From Penium margaritaceum (lineage: Eukaryota; Streptophyta; Zygnematophyceae; Desmidiales; Peniaceae), in NCBI GenBank assembly GCA_023375785.1, contig SZWC01000033.1, positions 247,776-311,775 on the forward strand: 64,000 nucleotides of DNA, in the 5' to 3' direction. The translations under genes were made by a program, and so were the position numbers. Every line of letters begins with the position of its first letter. The first letter of the stretch is position 1. Shown here piece after piece: positions 52,056-63,883 of this stretch. A model generated the notes under the pieces. It was not told where the DNA came from. It saw nothing but the letters and a program-made list of their open reading frames with translations, and searched no databases.

Positions 52056-55000
52056 ATAACACGAGTCAAAAATGGTCATAGGGGGGGAAAGATTGGTTTG
52101 TGAATCATAGTTATCGATTAGCAAGTACGTAGACCTTCAACATGTAGTGGCAGAGTCTAGCAACCATGCACAGTGGCCAACCAAAGTATGCATATGTCAC
52201 TGACCATGACCAAAGAATTTCACTTCATGTGGTTAACATTGACAACTCACAACAAGAGTCAGAGATACTAAGAGTGGGTAACAATGGTTTGTGAACACTG
52301 GCTATGAACTAGAAAGCACAAAGACCTTGAGTACGTAGTGACACGGCGTGACAACCATGTACAGTGACAACCCAAAGTAGGCATATGCCACTAACCATGA
52401 CCAAAAGAATTTAATAGTGTGGTCAACATTGAAAACTCATAACACGAGTCACAAATGGTCAGTGGGTGGGGGAAACAATGGGTTGGGAACACTAGTTAGT
52501 AACTAGCAAGTACAAAGTCCTTCGACAAGTAGAGGCACGGTTTGCCTGGTGTGCACAGTGACCAACCAAAGGATGCATACGTCACTGACAATGACTAAAG
52601 GAATCCACTATGTGTGGTCAACATGGAAAACTCATAACACGAGTCACAAATGGTCAGAGGGAGAGACAATGGTTTGGGAACCTTATGTATCCACTAGAAA
52701 GGACAATGAACTTTAAAATGTAGTGGCACCGAGCAACCAAACTAGGCATATGTCACTGACCATAACCAAAGCTTTTCAGCATGGGTGGTCAACGTTCACA
52801 ACCCATGATACGAGTCACAAATGATCAGAGGGGAAACAATGGTTTTGGAATATTAGTTTTCAACTAGCGAGTGCAACGATATTGAACAAGCAGTAGCACA
52901 GTGTGGCTACCATGCACAATGACCAACCAGAGTAGGCATATGTAATCCCTCTGACCATAGAAATCCGCTCCGTGTCGTCAACATTGACAGCTCATAATAC
53001 GAGTCACAAATGGTCAGAGGGGGAAAAAAAATTTCTGAATGCTAGTTATCGATTGGCAAGTACAAATACCTTCAATATGTAGTGGCACGGTGTGGCTACC
53101 ATGCACAGTGACCAACCAAAACATGCACATGTCACTGACCATGACAAAATGATTTCACTTCATGTGGTCAATGTTGACAACTCACAACAAGAGTCACTGA
53201 TAGCAAGACGGGTGAACAATGGGTTGGGAATACAAGCTATCAACTAGAAAGCACAAAGACCATTAGTACATTGTGACATGGCGTGGCAACCATGTACAGT
53301 GATAAACCAGAGTAGGCATATGCCACTACACGTGAACGAAATGATTTCACAGTGTGTGGTCAACGTTGAAAACTCATAACACGAGTCGCATATGGTAAGA
53401 GGGGGAAACAATGGGTTGTGAACACTAGTTATCAGCTAGCAAGTACAAATGCCTTCAACAAGTAGTGGCACGGTGTGGCTAGCGTACATAGTTACCAACC
53501 AAAGGATGCATACGTTACTGACTATGACCAAAGAAGTCCATGTGTGGTAAACATTGACAAATCATGACGTGAGTCACAAATTGTCAGAGGGAGAGACAAT
53601 GGTTTGGGGGTCCTATGTATTGACTAGAAAAGACAAAGAACTTTTATACGTAGTGACACGCTGTATCTACTATGCACACCGAAGAACCAAACAAGGCATA
53701 TGTCATCGACCATGACCAAAGAATTTCAGTATGGGTGGTCAATGTTCACAATCCATAACACGAGTCCCAAATGATCAGAGGGGGAAAGTATGGTTTCGGA
53801 CTATTAGTTTTTGAATAGCAAGTACAACGACCTTCAATAAGTAGTAGCAAGGTATGGCTACCATGTACAATGACCGGCCAAAGTATACATATGTACTGCC
53901 TTTGTCCAAAGAAATCCGCTGTGCGTGGTCAAAGTTGACAGTTCATAATACGAGCCATAAATGGCCAGAGGGGAAAACAACAATTTGGGAACACCAGGTA
54001 TTAACTAGCAAGCACGGGGACCTTCAAAAAGCACTGGCACGGTGTGGCTACCATGTACAATGACCAACCAATGAAGGCACGTGTTACTGACCATGACCAA
54101 AGAATGTCACTATGTCTGGTCAAATTTGACAACTCATAACACGAGTCACAAATGGTCAGAGGGGGAAACAATGGGTTGTGAATACTAGTTATTGATTAGC
54201 AAGTATAAATACCTTCAATACTTGGTGGCACAGTGTGGATACCATGCACATTGACCAACCAAAGTATGCATTTGTCACTGACCATGACCAAATAATTGAA
54301 CTTCATGTGGTCAACCCTGACAAATCACAGCAAGAGCCACAGATAGTCACAGGGTATAACAATGGTTTGGGAACACTGGCTATCAACTAGAAAGCACAAA
54401 GATCTTCAGTACGTATTGACATGGCGAAGCAACCATGTAAAGTGACAAACCAAAGTAGGCATATGCCACTAAGCATGACCAAAGGAATTTCACAGTGTGG
54501 TGTCAAGATGAAAACAGATAACACGAGCCACAAATGGTCAGTGGACAAAACAATGGGTTCGGAACACTAGTTATCAACTAGCAAGTACAAACACCGTCAA
54601 GAAGCAGGGCCAGGATGTGACTAGCATGCACAGTGACCAACCAAAGGATGCATACGTCACTGACTATGACCAAAGAAGTCCACTATGTGTGGTCAACATC
54701 GACAACTCATAACACGAGTCAAAAATGGTCGGAGCGAGAGACAATGGTTGGGGAACCCTATGTATTGACAAGAAAGGACAAAGAACTTCAATATGTAGTG
54801 GCACACTGTGGCTACTATACATACCGAACAACCAAACTAGGCATATGTCAACGACTATGACCAAAGAATTTCAGTATGGGTGGTCAGCGTTCACAACCCA
54901 TATCACGAGTCACAAATGGTCGGAGGGGGAAACAATGGTTTCTGAATATTACTTCTCATCTAGCAAGTACAGAGACCTTCAATAAGTAGTAGCATGGTGT

Positions 55001-56925
55001 GGCTACCATGCACAATGGCTGACCAAAGTAGGCATATGTACTGCCTTTGACCAAAGAAATCTGTTGTGTTGTCAACGTTGACAGCTCATAAAAGGAGTTA
55101 CAAATGGTTAGAGGGGGAAACAATGGTTCGGGAATACCACGTATCAACTAGCAAGCACAGAGTCCTTTAATGAGTAGTGGCACGGTATGGCTACCATGTA
55201 CAATCACCAACCAAAGTATGCATGTGTCACTAACCATGACCAAAGAATGTCACTATGTGCGGTCGACTTTGACAACTCATAACACGAGTCACAAATGGTC
55301 AGAGGGGGAAACAATGAGTTGGGGACACCACGTATCAAGTAGCAAGCACAAGGACCTTCCATAAGTAGTGGCACGGTGTGGCTACCATGTACAATGACCA
55401 ACCAAAGTATGCATGTGCCACTGGCCATCTCTGAAGAATGTCACTATGTGTGGTCAGCTTTGACAACTCATAACACGAGTCCTAAATGGTCAGAGGGGGA
55501 AACAATGCTTTGCAAATACTGTTTATCGATTAGCAAGTAAAAAAACCTTCAATAGGTAGTGGCACGTTGTGGCTACCATGCACAGTGACAACCCAAAGTA
55601 TGCATATGACACTGACCATGACCAAAGGATTTCACTTCATGTGGTCAGCACAGACAATTCAAAACAAGAGTTATAGATATCCAGAGGGGCTAAAAATGGT
55701 CTGGGAACACTGGCTACGAACTAGAGAGCACAAAGACCTTCAGTACGTAGTGACACGGCGTGGCAACCATGTACACTGAGAACCAAAAGTAGGCATATGC
55801 CACGAACCATTACCAAAATAATTTCACAGTGTGTGCTCAACGTTGAAAACTCATAACACGAGTCACAAATGGTCAGAGGGGAAAACAATGGGTTGGGAAC
55901 ACTAGTTATCAACTAGCAAGTACAAAGACCTTCAACAAGTAGTGGCACGGTGGGGCTAGCGTGCATAGTGACCAACCAAAGGATGCATACGTAACTGGCT
56001 ATGACCAAAGAAGTCCACTATATGTGGTCAATAGTAACAACTCATAACACGAGTGAGAAATGGTTGAAGGGGGAGACAATGGTTTGGGAACCCCATGTAT
56101 TGACTAGAAAGGACAAATAACTTCAATACGTAGTGGCACGGTGTGGCTACTATGCACACCAAACAACCAAACTAGGCATATGTTACTAGCCATGACCAAA
56201 GATTTTCAGTATGGGTGGTCAACGTTCACAACCCACAACACGAATCACAGATGGTTAGAGGGGGAAACAATGGTTTTGGAATATTAGTTTTCAACAAGCA
56301 AGTACAACGACCTTGAATAAGTAGTAGCACAGTGTGGCTAGCATGCACAATGACTGACCAAAGTAGGCATATGTACTACCTTTGACCAAAGAAATCCAGT
56401 GTGTGTGGTCAACGTTGACAACTCACAATACGAGTCACAAATGGTCAAGGGGGAAACAGTGGTTTGGGAACACCAGGTATCAACTAGCAAGCACAAGGTC
56501 CTTTAACAAGTAGTGACACAGTGTGGCTACCATGTACAATGACCAACCAAAGTAGGCATGTGCAACTGACCATGACCAAAGAATGTCACTATGTGTGGTC
56601 AAATTTGACAACTCATAACATGAGTCACAAATGGTGAGAGGGGGAAAAAATGGTTTGGGAACACCAGGTATCAACTAGCAAGCAGAAACACCTTCAATAA
56701 GTAGTGGCCCGGCGTGGCTACCATGCACAATGACCAACCAAAGTTGGCATGTACCACGGACCATCATGAAAGGATGTCACTGTGTGTGGTCAACTTTGAC
56801 AACTCAGAACACGATTCACAAGTGGTGTGAGGGGGAAACAATTGTTTGCGAATACTATTTATCGATTAGCAAGTACAAAGACCTTCAATAGGTAGTGGCA
56901 CAGTGTGGCTACCATGCACAGTGAC
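52056..56925 (+). repeat. 190-bp satellite with six-monomer higher-order unit, block 2
   Basis: The A monomer interrupted by the Copia element resumes here, followed by B (52,217), C (52,408), D (52,600), E (52,774) and F (52,968). The pattern then repeats, with type A sites near 53,040 (F/A hybrid), 54,104, 55,245, 55,435, 56,580 and 56,770. Extra A/F hybrid monomers near 55.3 and 56.65 kb make local seven-monomer variants. No gene is seen. Confidence 0.92.
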
Positions 56926-57717
56926 TCTAACGAGGTGCCCCTTTTTTCTGGCATACTCGGGGCCTCGTCCGAGTATTGGGGGCATTCAGGCCTTTTTCCG
57001 ATTTTCGGAAATCCAAGTTGCGGTCGAGCTCACCTCCGCTTGACCGCCGATGCGAGGAGGAGGAGGAGGAGGAGGAGCGAGCGAGCGAGCGCGTGAGCGA
57101 GCATCGGCGTGGGGGTCACGCCGGCGCTAGGGGGCTATTTCGTGCAAACGCCCACGCGTTGTTCCGAACACGCCACGCGGGGGTGGCTTCCCCTCTCTCG
57201 ACGGGTAGCGTAACGACGACGCTATCCGCCGAGGGGTCATTTCAACCGACGACTCCCGGCAACAGTTGCGGTCAACGTCGGTAGCAAAAACGGTGGCTGC
57301 GACCGCGCGACGGTCACAGCTCTTCCGGTGGGCCGCGCAACACGGCGACCGCACCCACCACCGCGAGACATACGCGACCAATGGGGCGGCTTGCCGAGAG
57401 ACACAAGGACCGTCGATCTTGACGATCGACGGCCGGGAACTTCTTGCACTAGACATTAGGTGCAAGTAGAGCACCAGGTTCAGGTGCAAGCAGAGCACCG
57501 AGTTCAGGTGCGAGTAGCTTGTCGTAGCAAGCTAGGGAAGCAGTAGGCTGAGGCCTGGGCTAGCCAGCCGGACAGTATCAATACCCTGTACTCAGTTCAA
57601 TCTCATGAACCTGTATTTTCCAGCTCTGGCTTCCAGAAATCTCCAAGTATATATTTCCGCTGCGACTATGCTCTCCACACACCAAGGCTAAATCTCTAGA
57701 GAGCACCCACTCTCACA
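56926..57717 (+). repeat. Gypsy chromovirus 5' LTR
   Basis: 792 bp, from the base after GTGAC to ...CTCTCACA, just before the primer-binding site. It is G+C-rich with a GAG-repeat tract near 57,055-57,080. It matches the 3' LTR throughout. Confidence 0.93.
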
Positions 57718-58147
57718 TCTGGTATCAGAGCCAGAGCCACGCGTTGGGCGGAAGCGCTGCCGGAGCTCGCGAAACTTCAAGGAGCGAAGGCACGGACTAC
57801 ACCGGACAACGTCGAGGTTGATCAAGAGGGAGATTGCTAGACCAGACTTCGAAGCAAACACACCAGCCAACCTCTGGAAAATTTTCTACATTTNCTCCAA
57901 GTATATATTTCCGCTGCGACTATGCTCTCCACACACCAAGGCTAAATCTCTAGAGAGCACCCACTCTCACATCTGGTATCAGAGCCAGAGCCACGCGTTG
58001 GGCGGAAGCGCTGCCGGAGCTCGCGAAACTTCAAGGAGCGAAGGCACGGACTACACCGGACAACGTCGAGGTTGATCAAGAGGGAGATTGCTAGACCAGA
58101 CTTCGAAGCAAACACACCAGCCAACCTCTGGAAAATTTTCTACATTT
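57641..58147 (+). other. Direct duplication of 253 bp around a single N
   Basis: 57,641-57,893 and 57,895-58,147 appear identical, separated by one N at 57,894. The copy includes the LTR end and primer site. A perfect repeat meeting at an N is best explained as two overlapping contig ends placed side by side. Confidence 0.85.
57720..57731 (+). other. Primer-binding site (initiator Met tRNA)
   Basis: TGGTATCAGAGC, two bases after the 5' LTR. This is the usual plant LTR-element complement of the initiator methionine tRNA 3' end. A second copy near 57,974 belongs to the duplication around the N at 57,894. Confidence 0.9.
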
Positions 58148-58329
58148 CCAGAGCGTCCACACGGCCTACCGTGCACGTGCGGGAGATGATGGGTGACTCC
58201 CACGCACTTCGAAGACCTCAGATTTTCGTCCCGGACTGCCGAATTGCTGTCGGAACATTATTCCATTGCTGCCGAAACGCTGCCAAATTTTTTCCAAGGA
58301 TCTCCAGTGGCTAAAATTTATCTAGAGCC

Positions 58330-59247
58330 ATGGAGCAGGCCCTGCAGCAGATCGTAGAGCAGCTGGGAGCCCTCAAGCTAGAGAACGAGCGGCTCAATCG
58401 GCAGATGGCTGACCTGTGGGACGGGACTGGCGCTGGACAGGCTGGGGCGGCCCGGTCAAGGAGTCTGCCGAGACCAAAGCCAAAGGCTTTGGGAGCATTC
58501 AATCCCTCTGTCAAGGGAGCAAGCATTCGGACCTGGTTGTTTGCGATGAACAGCTACTTTGGGGCTCTGGGTCACCCTCCAGAGGACGATGCTGTGCGTG
58601 TGTCATTCACGGTGACATTGCTACGCGGAGCAGCATTGGAGTGGTGGAGGCAGCTGAATATGCTGGCCACTCGAGTTGGAGGTGGGAACGCAGCTGTGCA
58701 ACATGCCGTGTTGTGGCAGCCAGGCGCAAGGCAAGCTGAAGCGCGCGTGCCGACGACATGGGAGCAGTTCGAGCAAGCCATCAGAGATCGATTTGATCTC
58801 GTGAACGCCTCCATGGTCGCACGTAACAAGTTGAAGCAGCTGAACCAGATCGGCTCGGTGCAGGAGTACACACGCCATTTCTTGGCGTTGTGCTTGGAGA
58901 TCGATGACATGAGTGAGCCGGAGATGGCAGACAAGTACCATGACGGTTTGAAGGCAGAAATTCAGCGCACGCTGGCACTCAGCGGAATCACGAAGTTCCA
59001 AGCAATGGTAGCCACTGCTGAGCGCGTTGACGCGCTACGCTACCATCGAGGGGGTTTCCGTGAGATGCAAGAGAATTTTCAGCATCGAGCACAGCACCAA
59101 CAAGCTGACCCCATGGAGATCAACGCAGTGCAAGGAGGCCAGCAGCAGAGCAAACCGCGTGGTGGGAACTGCTGGATCTGCGGGAAGCCTGGGCACCATA
59201 AGAAGGATTGCAAGAAGAAGCAGCATGGAAACGGCAACCAGCAGTGA
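58330..59247 (+). CDS. Gag of the chromovirus (305 residues)
   Basis: Capsid-nucleocapsid protein of the Gypsy element, expected to package element RNA in cytoplasmic particles. The first ~30 residues ([20 protein letters not shown] and on) form a likely coiled coil with heptad Leu/Ile. The retrotransposon gag domain is recognisable around residues 60-240, including the ALEWWRQL motif. A C-terminal zinc knuckle, C-X2-C-X4-H-X4-C ([14 protein letters not shown]), begins at 59,170, followed by a Lys-rich tail. The start is the first ATG after the leader. Length is typical of plant chromovirus gag. Its end overlaps the pol frame, as is common in the family, where pol is made by frameshift or read-through. 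It is a relic of a mobile element, not a host gene. Confidence 0.85.
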   Translation: MEQALQQIVEQLGALKLENERLNRQMADLWDGTGAGQAGAARSRSLPRPKPKALGAFNPSVKGASIRTWLFAMNSYFGALGHPPEDDAVRVSFTVTLLRGAALEWWRQLNMLATRVGGGNAAVQHAVLWQPGARQAEARVPTTWEQFEQAIRDRFDLVNASMVARNKLKQLNQIGSVQEYTRHFLALCLEIDDMSEPEMADKYHDGLKAEIQRTLALSGITKFQAMVATAERVDALRYHRGGFREMQENFQHRAQHQQADPMEINAVQGGQQQSKPRGGNCWICGKPGHHKKDCKKKQHGNGNQQ

Positions 59248-61267
59248 GTGGCGGGCGGCCATCTGCTGGGAAAGCTTCGTCCGCATCAGCGAACACCAGC
59301 CCCGAAAGTCCTTTGACAACTAGGGAGCTGCCAAGTGTATTGCTGGAGAGCGAAGGAAACGGGAGCGTTCCGGGGACCCTCCTGAAAGCCGAAATTTCAT
59401 CGGCTGGTGCTGCGGACGGCGAGGGGCGCCAGACTCACTGGCAGATAAAAGCGTTACTGGATTGCGGCGCGTTGCACTCATCCTTCAGCGACGAGCTTAC
59501 AAAGAGGTTGGGGCTTGCACGGCTACCCGGAAAGCCGACTACGGCCAAGTTGGTGCAAGGGGAGCTGGAGTGCGGACTGCCTTTGAAGCCTCTAAGGATC
59601 CGCCTGGGCAAGCTGTCGTGCGATGTGAACTTTTGCACGTGCCCGGTGGATACCTACGACGCCATTTTGGGGCGTGACTGGCTGCACCGGTGGAATCCTA
59701 CTATGGATTGGGTGCGCAGCCAGGTGAAAGTGAAGAAATGCGGAGAGCAAATTATTTTGCCGTTATGGGTAGAGGACAAGGACTCCAAGGCAGGCAAGGT
59801 GCCACAGTTGAGTTACCTGCAGCTGAAGCGCTGTCAGCGCAAGGGGGATCAAGTGTACCTTATGTCGATGCGGCAAAAGGTAGCAGTTGAAGAGGTGGAA
59901 GTGTTGGCAACAGAGACAAAGCAACCGGAGGGGGAGCAGCAGAAAGCACCTGTAGCAGAGCTGTCGGAAGGCGTCAAGGGAGTGTTGGACAGCTACAGTG
60001 ACGTGTTTCCTGCTGAGCTGCCAAAAGGTTTAACGCCGAAGCGGGACATCGACCACAAAATTGGTCTGGTTCCGGGAGCAACTCCAACGGTACGAGCTGC
60101 TTATCGCATGAGCGATAATGAGCTGGGTGAGCTGAAGAAGCAGTTGGAGGAGCTGACAGAGCAGGAGTTCATAAGACCGTCGATGTCACCTTACGCTCCA
60201 CCGGTCCTCTTTGTGAAGAAAAAGACAGGGGAGCTGCGGATGTGCGTGGACTATCGTGCACTAAACAACGTAACGATCAAGAACCGGTACCCGTTGCCAA
60301 GGGTAGAGGAGCTGTTTGACCAGCTGAGGGGAGCGCAGTTCTTCAGCAAGATTGACTTGCGCTCGGGGTACCATCAGATCCGGATTGCGGAGCAAGATGT
60401 GGAGAAGACGGCGTTTTAGACGCGGTACGGTCATTTCGAGTACCTCGTGATGCGGTTTGGGTTGACCAACGCTCCTGCAACGTTCATGAGCCTCATGAAC
60501 AGGATCTTCCACCCTCACTTGGACCAGTTTGTGGTGGTGTTCCTCGACGACATCCTCATCTATTCCCGAACTCTGGAAGAGCATCAGCAACATCTTTGGC
60601 AGGTGTTGGAAATTCGTTGGAGAGAGAAGTTGTTTGTAAAGCTCTCCAAGTGTGAGTTTGAGAAAAGGGAGGTGGAGTTCCTTGGGCACATCGTCAGCGG
60701 CAAGGGTCTTTGCATGGACCCGAAAAAGGTGGAAGCAGTGAAGCAGTGGCCAACACCAAAGTGCGTGTGTGACATCCAGATATTCCTGGGGTTTGTCAAC
60801 TACTACCGGAAATTCATTCGGGGGTACGCAGAAAAGGGTACACCGCTGACTCAGCTGGTGAAGAAGGATCACCAGTGGGAATGGGGGGATCAAGAGTAAG
60901 AGAGCTTCAAGGAGCTCAAGACTTCCATGTGTGACACTCCGATCCTAGTGCATCCAGATTCATCCAAGGAGTACGTCATGGCGACAAACGCAAGTGACTA
61001 TGCCATTGAGGCGGTGCTGATGCAGGATCACAGGAAAGGTCCGTAGCCGATTGCGTACGCGTCTTGCAAATTACAAGGTATAGAGTTGAACTACGCAATG
61101 CATGAAAAGGAGATGCTGGCGGTGATCCATGCATTCAAGCACTGGCGGCGCTGCGTGGTCTTCACAGCCCATTACGCCCTGAAGTACCTGAAGACGCAGC
61201 CGAATTTTAGTCGCCGACAAACTTGATGGATGGAGTTTCTTGAGGGGAGTTTTGACTACGAGATCCA

Positions 61268-61844
61268 GTACAAGCCTGGGAAGGTGACCCCGGCAGATCC
61301 TCTGTCGCGGAGGCCGGACTTGAGCCTCAATGCCATCTCAGTGCTGATGGGATCTCCAGTCATGCATAGCCTGTTCAAGCACGGCTATGGCGTGGACAGT
61401 GAGTTCACGGGTGGTGCGCTGAAAGACGCCACGTGGGATGGAGTGTATTGGCGAAGGGGTCAGGAGCGGAGGATTGTCGTGCCGTACTATGCGCCATTGA
61501 AGTAGTTGTTGCTGGAGGAGGCGCATGACACCCACTACTCGGGTCACTTCGGCTTNGTACAAGCCTGGGAAGGTGAACCCGGCAGATCCTCTGTCGCGGA
61601 GGCCGGACTTGAGCCTCAATGCCATCTCAGTGCTGATGGGATCTCCAGTCATGCATAGCCTGTTCAAGCACGGCTATGGCGTGGACAGTGAGTTCACGGG
61701 TGGTGCGCTGAAAGACGCCACGTGGGATGGAGTGTATTGGCGAAGGGGTCAGGAGCGGAGGATTGTCGTGCCGTACTATGCGCCATTGAAGTAGTTGTTG
61801 CTGGAGGAGGCGCATGACACCCCCTACTCGGATCACTTCGGCCT
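61268..61844 (+). other. Direct duplication of 288 bp around a single N
   Basis: 61,268-61,555 is repeated at 61,557-61,844 with an N at 61,556 between. The copies are nearly identical, with differences mainly close to the N, as expected of low-quality contig ends. It is probably an assembly artefact like the one at 57,894. Confidence 0.85.
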
Positions 61845-62892
61845 TGGCAAGACGCTGAAAGCCTTGACACGTCAATATTGGTGGTCGTCAATGGCGACTG
61901 ATTGCAAGAGGTTTGTGAGCAGCTGCGATGTGTGCCAACGCATCAAGGCGCGGAGGACCAAGCCACCAGGGGAGCTGCAACCATTGCCTATACGAGAGAG
62001 GCCGTGGACCGACATCTTGCTCGACTTCATTGGCGGGTTGCCTGTGACACAGCAAGGCAACAACACGGTTTTGGTGGTGGTGGACCGGTTCTCCAAGATG
62101 GCACACTTCATCGCATGTCCTGAGAGTATCACAGCTGCCGGGACAGCTCAACTCCTCCTCAGTCATGTCATCGAGCTGCATGGAGTGCCGCAGTCGGTGG
62201 ACTCAGATCGTAATCCACGCTTCACTTCACGATTCTGGAGAGATCTCATGGAGAAACTAGGCACGCGGGTGCAACTGACCACGGCATACCACCCACAGAG
62301 CGATGGGCAGACAGAGCGCACGAACCAGACATTGGAGCAGCTGCTGCGGAGCATGGTCCCACCGGATGGAGACGGTTGGGAGGAGAAGCTTGGAGTGGCA
62401 GAGTTCGCCTACAACTCAGCGGTGTCAGCATCCACAGGGAAGTCACCGTTTAGGTGGTCTACGGCCACCAGCCATTGAGCCCAGCCGCCCTTGCTACGGC
62501 AACATCGCTTCCGGTTGTGCAGCAGATTGGAAGAGTTTGCCACCACTTGGGACGTGGTACGGGAACGGCTGTTAAAGGCACAAAAGCAGCAGAAGCAGCA
62601 GGCTGATAAGCATCGCTATAGGGAGGAGTTCCACGTGGGAGATCAAGTGATGCTGAACTCTGCGAACCTGCAGCTGATGGGAGTTGGGAGTCCCAAACTC
62701 AAGCCGCGATGAGTGGGTCCGTTCTGCATTCTAGAGAAGCGGTCGGCCGTTTCATACAAGCTAGAGCTGCCAGCTCACTACACCATTCATCCGGTGTTCC
62801 ACATCTCTCTGCTTCGTGCCTATCACGACCCCAACACCTTCTTTCAGGGTCGCGGGATAGCTCCACCTCCTACTGTCCGGGTCGAAGGAAGT

Positions 62893-63057
62893 GAGGAGTT
62901 TGAGGTAGAGAAGATCTTTGCGGACCGCCAGAGGGGACGACAGCGTGAGTTTTTGGTGGAGTGGAAGGGGTACCCGGCGGATCATAACTCTTGGGAGCCA
63001 GAGGCCAATTTCCATGTCGGGGGTACCAACACTGTTCTTCAGGAGTATCTTCGGCGT
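62893..63057 (+). other. Chromodomain at the integrase C-terminus
   Basis: About 55 residues with the chromodomain signature: an EFEVEKI start, an aromatic core FLVEWKGYP and NSWEPEAN, then a C-terminal helix (LQEYLRR). In chromoviruses this domain is thought to steer integration towards modified histones in heterochromatin, which fits the insertion into a satellite array. Confidence 0.92.
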
Positions 63058-63078
63058 GCCGGGACGTCACGCCTCCGA

Positions 63079-63091
63079 AGGGGGGGGGGAG
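63079..63091 (+). other. Chromovirus polypurine tract
   Basis: A run of purines, mostly G, ends a few bases before the 3' LTR start at 63,096. This is the usual primer position for plus-strand synthesis. Confidence 0.85.
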
Positions 63092-63095
63092 TGAA

Positions 63096-63883
63096 TGTAA
63101 TGAGGTGCCCCTTTTTTCTAGCATACTCGGGGCCTCGTCCGAGTATTGGGGGCATGCAGGCCTTTTTCCGATTTTTGGAAATCCAAGTCGCGGTCGAGCT
63201 CACCTCCGCTCCACCACCGATGCGAGGAGGAGGAGGAGGAGGAGGAGCGAGCGAGCGCGTGAGCGAGCGCCGGTGTGGGGGTCACGCCGACGCTAGGGGG
63301 CTGTTTCGCGTGAACCCCCACGTGGCGTTCCGAACACGCCACGCGGGGGTGGATTCCCCCCTCTCGACGGGTAGCGTAACGACGACGCTACACGTCGAGG
63401 GGTCATTTCCACGGACGACTCCCGGCAACAGTCGCGGTCAACATCGGCAGCAAAAATGGTGGCTGCGACCGCGCGACGGTCGCAGCACTTCCGTTGGCGC
63501 GCGCAACATGGCGACCGCACCCACCGCCGCGAGACATACGCGACCAACGGGGCGGCTCGCCGAGAGACACAAGGACCGTCGATCTCGACGATCGACGGCC
63601 GGGGACTTCTGGCACTAGACATTAGGTGCAAGTAGAGCACCAGGTTCAGGTGCAAGAAGAGCACCGAGTTCAGGTGCAAGTAGCTTGTCGTAGCAAGCTA
63701 GGGAAGCAGTAGGCTGAGGCCTGGGCTAGCCAGCCGGACAGTATAAATACCCTGTACTCAGTTCAATCTCATGAACCTATATTTTCCAGCTCTAGCTTCC
63801 AGAAATATCCAAGTCTATCTTTCAGTTGCAACTATGTTCTCCACACACCAAGGCTAAATCTCTAGAGAGCACCCACTCTCACA
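63096..63883 (+). repeat. Gypsy chromovirus 3' LTR
   Basis: 788 bp, starting TGTAATGAGG and ending CTCTCACA, so the termini are canonical TG...CA. A TATAAATA box lies near 63,742, in the promoter position for the element transcript. It differs from the 5' LTR at about 8% of positions by eye. Confidence 0.94.
63742..63749 (+). promoter_or_regulatory. TATA box in the 3' LTR
   Basis: TATAAATA, placed about 140 bp before the LTR end in an otherwise G+C-rich LTR. Position and sequence fit an LTR promoter. Activity is not shown by the sequence. Confidence 0.55.

Larger units (their letters stand above)
59260..63075 (+). pseudogene. Chromovirus pol region (PR, RT, RNase H, integrase, chromodomain)
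   Basis: Fossil polyprotein region in Gypsy order. An aspartic protease active-site loop lies near 59,460, with the ILGRDWL motif near 59,670. Reverse transcriptase lies at about 60,060-60,700, with [23 protein letters not shown] and the catalytic FLDD motif near 60,540. RNase H is at about 60,900-61,230. The integrase zinc finger (CDVCQRIKA) is near 61,930 and its core at about 62,010-62,340 (HPQSDGQTERTNQTLEQ). A chromodomain closes the polyprotein. RT ahead of integrase separates it from Copia. The region is broken, so the element is not autonomous. Confidence 0.92.
56926..63883 (+). mobile_element. Ty3/Gypsy chromovirus fossil
   Basis: An LTR element in a type A monomer of the 190-bp satellite, flanked by the target duplication GTGAC (56,921-56,925 and 63,884-63,888). 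It has LTRs of about 790 bp, an initiator-Met primer site, gag, then protease, RT, RNase H, integrase and a C-terminal chromodomain, then a polypurine tract. This order, with the chromodomain, defines a chromovirus. LTRs differ by about 8% by eye (roughly 60-70 substitutions), so the insertion is younger than the Copia element. Gag looks whole; pol is broken in roughly half a dozen to eight places. Two single-N assembly joins fall inside it. Confidence 0.95.

Noticed and set aside
57127-57498. Arg/Ser-rich frames in the chromovirus LTRs as genes
   Set aside because: They are present in both LTRs, in G+C-rich non-coding LTR sequence, with low-complexity composition.
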